Below, in pieces: positions 62,230 to 64,000 of a stretch of DNA of 64,000 nucleotides. The DNA is taken from NCBI GenBank assembly GCA_016714905.1, contig JADKBW010000015.1, forward strand, positions 1 through 64,000, in the 5' to 3' direction. How positions within the stretch are numbered: position 1 is the stretch's first letter; each line of letters begins with the position of its first letter. The notes under the pieces were generated by a model. That model was not told the DNA's origin. It was given only the letters and a program-made list of their open reading frames with translations, and ran no database searches. Position numbers and translations under genes: made by a program. This DNA comes from Flavobacterium sp. GTDB lineage: Bacteria > Bacteroidota > Bacteroidia > Flavobacteriales > Flavobacteriaceae.

Positions 62230-62308
62230 CCTAGCCCTGATGGCAGCGGCATCTTTTGTTCGCGGCGTTCGCGAACAAAAATATAGCGAACAGCAGAATT
62301 AGCTTCCA
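62230..62308 (-). ncRNA. Flavo-1-like dispersed RNA element, copy 6
   Basis: Minus strand GGAAGCTAATTCTGCTGTTC, then TGTTCGCGAACGCCGCGAAC (hairpin), ending AGATGCCGCTGCCATCAGGG. Well conserved, downstream of the GlmU-family gene on its strand. 62309-62370 is only AT-rich. Confidence 0.6.
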
Positions 62309-62370
62309 ATAAAAAACCACAACTGCATTACAATTGTGGCCATTATCAATTATCAATTATTAATTGTCAA

Positions 62371-63547
62371 TTATTCGTTTCTGTATTTTTTAGTGAGTTC
62401 AAAAACGTGCTCTAATATGCGTGATTCTTTTTCATCAAACTCCACGTGGCGACGTGACATTACAATCCTTGCAGTTTCAAAAGCTTTCTTAGTGATGTAT
62501 GTCGAAAATCCTGCCGCACCGCCCCAAGAGAAGCTCGGTACAAAATTGCGAGGAAACCCAGCGCCAAAAATATTGGTACTCACGCCCACCACCGTTCCGG
62601 TATTAAACATCGTATTGATGCCACATTTGCTGTGATCGCCCATCATCAAACCGCAAAACTGCAATCCGGTTTTGGCGAAACTCTCGGTTTCGTAACTCCA
62701 CAATTTGACTTCTTCGTAGTTATTTTTAAGATTGGAATTATTGCTGTCGGCGCCAATGTTGCACCACTCGCCCAAGACTGAGTTGCCTAAAAAACCGTCG
62801 TGCCCTTTGTTGGAGTAGCCGAACAATACGGAATTATTGACTTCTCCTCCAATACGACAATGTGGACCAACAGTAGTAGCACCGTAGACTTTAGTTGCCA
62901 ACTTGACTTGCGCTTCTTCGCATAGTGCAAATGGCCCGCGAATGACAGAACCTTCCATAATCTCGGAATTCCTTCCTATATATATTGGACCTGAGGACGC
63001 ATTTAAAGTCACAAATTCTAACTTCGCTCCTTCTTCAATAAAAATATTTTCAGGCGAAATCACATTGACGCTTTTCGGAATGGGTTGTGATTTGCGGTCT
63101 TCGGTCAGTAATTCAAAATCTTCGCGCAGCGCCGCTTCATTCTTTGAGAAAATATCCCAAGGATGCGCCACAAAAAGACAATCGTTTTGGTAATCTATAA
63201 TTTCATATTTGTCGAAATCAACTTCCTCTTGCGTGTCTTGCGTATAAAAAGCGATGACTTCTTCACCTTTAAAAATTGCTTGATTGGGCTCGAGGTTTTT
63301 GACCATTTCCGACAAAATATCATTGGGTAAGAAACGACGCATTGATCATGACATTTTCCTCCATTTCCACCATAGGATATTTTTCGGAAAGATATTCTTC
63401 GGTGAGTGTCGTTGTGGTGGTTCCTAGATGTTTTTCCCATTTTTCTCTAATGGTCAGAATTCCGATACGAATATCAGCCACTGGACGCGTGAATGTAAAA
63501 GGTAATAAGGCGTTTCGAACAGTTCCGTCAAATAGTATGTAGTTCAT
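62371..63547 (-). pseudogene. GlmU-family putative sugar-nucleotide transferase, frameshifted as sequenced
   Basis: Bacteroidota 'GlmU family protein', about 391 residues restored. Start ATG 63547 (MNYILFDGTVRNALLPFTF) begins an N-terminal domain with the TRPVADIR segment. At 63329-63330 one extra A (minus-strand T) gives ASFLTQ-stop instead of ASFLPNDILSEM, and the second frame runs to 62371. The C-terminal part is a left-handed beta-helix hexapeptide (NASSGPIYIGRNSEIMEGSV, GPHCRIGGEVNNSVLFGYSN). Related to GlmU but lacking the classical pyrophosphorylase loop; substrate unknown. Confidence 0.82.
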
Positions 63548-63553
63548 TGTAAG

Positions 63554-63585
63554 AGTTTAGAAGTTTAGGAGTTTAGAAGTTTAGA
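63554..63585. repeat. Four-unit 8-bp tandem repeat
   Basis: AGTTTAGA, AGTTTAGG, AGTTTAGA, AGTTTAGA, ending 7 nt upstream of the GlmU-family start codon. Confidence 0.9.
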
Positions 63586-63639
63586 TTAACAGTTGCTTCC
63601 AAAGCTCATTTTTCAAAAGTACAAAGTTCTATCAAATAA

Positions 63640-63668
63640 AAAAACCTTTCCAATAGGAAAGGCTTTCT
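63640..63668 (-). terminator. Terminator of rpmE2
   Basis: AACCTTTCC and GGAAAGGCTT stem with T-rich end on the minus strand, 22 nt past the L31 stop. Confidence 0.7.
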
Positions 63669-63690
63669 TGTATTTTGAACACTGTATTTC

Positions 63691-63942
63691 TTATTTACCG
63701 TGTTTAGCGTATTTCGTTTTGAATTTATCGATACGACCTGCAGTATCAATAAGTTTAGATTTACCAGTATAAAAAGGGTGAGAAGTTCTTGAGATCTCCA
63801 TTTTCACGACAGGATATTCAACGCCTTCGTGTGTGATTGTTTCTCTTGTTTCAGCAGTTGATTTAGTAATAAAAACATCTTCATTTGACATGTCTTTAAA
63901 AGCAACTAGTCTGTAATTTTCTGGGTGAATTCCTTTTTTCAT
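63691..63942 (-). CDS. rpmE2: 50S ribosomal protein L31 type B
   Basis: 83 residues. MKKGIHPENYRLVAFKDMSN, EGVEYPVVKMEISRTSHPFY and TGKSKLIDTAGRIDKFKTKY are the L31 type B signature. It has no CxxC zinc site, so it is the zinc-independent form. Complete. The remaining bases to 64000 are upstream DNA with no feature seen. Confidence 0.96.
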   Translation of the reverse strand: MKKGIHPENYRLVAFKDMSNEDVFITKSTAETRETITHEGVEYPVVKMEISRTSHPFYTGKSKLIDTAGRIDKFKTKYAKHGK

Positions 63943-64000
63943 GATAAATTTTATTTTTCTTAATGGTTATAAGCTAGTTTTGCGGCTTCTCTCTTGAAAA

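Noticed and set aside
1..64000. CRISPR arrays, prophage or IS elements
   Set aside because: No regularly spaced 24-40 bp repeats with unique spacers, and no transposase, integrase or phage structural genes recognised.

Overview
This window is from a member of the Flavobacteriaceae, most likely Flavobacterium or a close relative. Evidence: low GC; several Bacteroidota promoters (TTG, about 20 nt, TAnnTTTG) and almost no Shine-Dalgarno sites; type IX secretion (T9SS) type A C-terminal sorting domains; lineage-typical families (DUF4252, DUF4476, DUF5777, GlmU-family protein, split transketolase, CarB of 950 residues); and dispersed intergenic RNA-like repeats resembling the Flavo-1 motif.

Layout. 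1-3.8 kb: divergent cyanophycinase and cyanophycin synthetase. 4.1-6.3 kb: secreted dipeptidyl peptidase IV. 6.4-16 kb: housekeeping genes (dnaB, accA, an EamA transporter, an LptF/G permease, tgt, the two transketolase halves). 16-19.4 kb: FKBP lipoprotein, S4 protein, phosphoribosyltransferase, aroK, two tRNA-Lys, one tRNA-Leu and a decayed tandem repeat. 19.5-23.2 kb: carotenoid operon headed by a CarH-like B12-binding MerR regulator (crtI, crtB, crtZ). 23.2-27 kb: ECF sigma, anti-sigma-like gene and two DUF4252 genes, with an S41 peptidase opposite. 27-33.2 kb: vitamin B12 acquisition, with a cobalamin riboswitch over btuB and a BtuG-like lipoprotein, and divergent btuFCD. 33.2-38.9 kb: methyltransferase, trmL, rluE-like, DUF4476, rmuC, thioesterase. 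39.1-50.8 kb: the most unusual block. It has two SO2930-type diheme cytochrome lipoproteins, three large FG-GAP/ASPIC-UnbV proteins with T9SS tails, then a DUF5777 beta-barrel, an OB-fold protein, a monoheme cytochrome and YceI. 50.8-64 kb: Kir channel, T9SS protein, carB, rpmH, thioredoxin-like protein, lytic transglycosylase, hydrolase, GNAT, T9SS protein, mtaB, GlmU-family gene, rpmE2.

Connections. B12 uptake (btuB, btuFCD), the cobalamin riboswitch and a B12-binding transcription factor over carotenoid genes lie within about 14 kb, which links corrinoid supply to possible light-regulated pigment synthesis. The cytochrome/UnbV block appears to have grown by duplication, including its upstream region, and its parts are all predicted to be exported or cell-surface proteins. 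I propose it as a candidate undescribed surface redox module.

Quality warning. Nine genes are interrupted as sequenced (cphA, dpp, transketolase N-terminal subunit, crtI, a methyltransferase, rmuC, the second diheme cytochrome, mtaB, the GlmU-family gene). Eight can be restored with one or a few 1-2 nt indels, mostly in short homopolymers or dinucleotide repeats. This looks more like sequencing or assembly error than gene decay. The transketolase N-terminal gene differs: it lacks about 80 internal codons.
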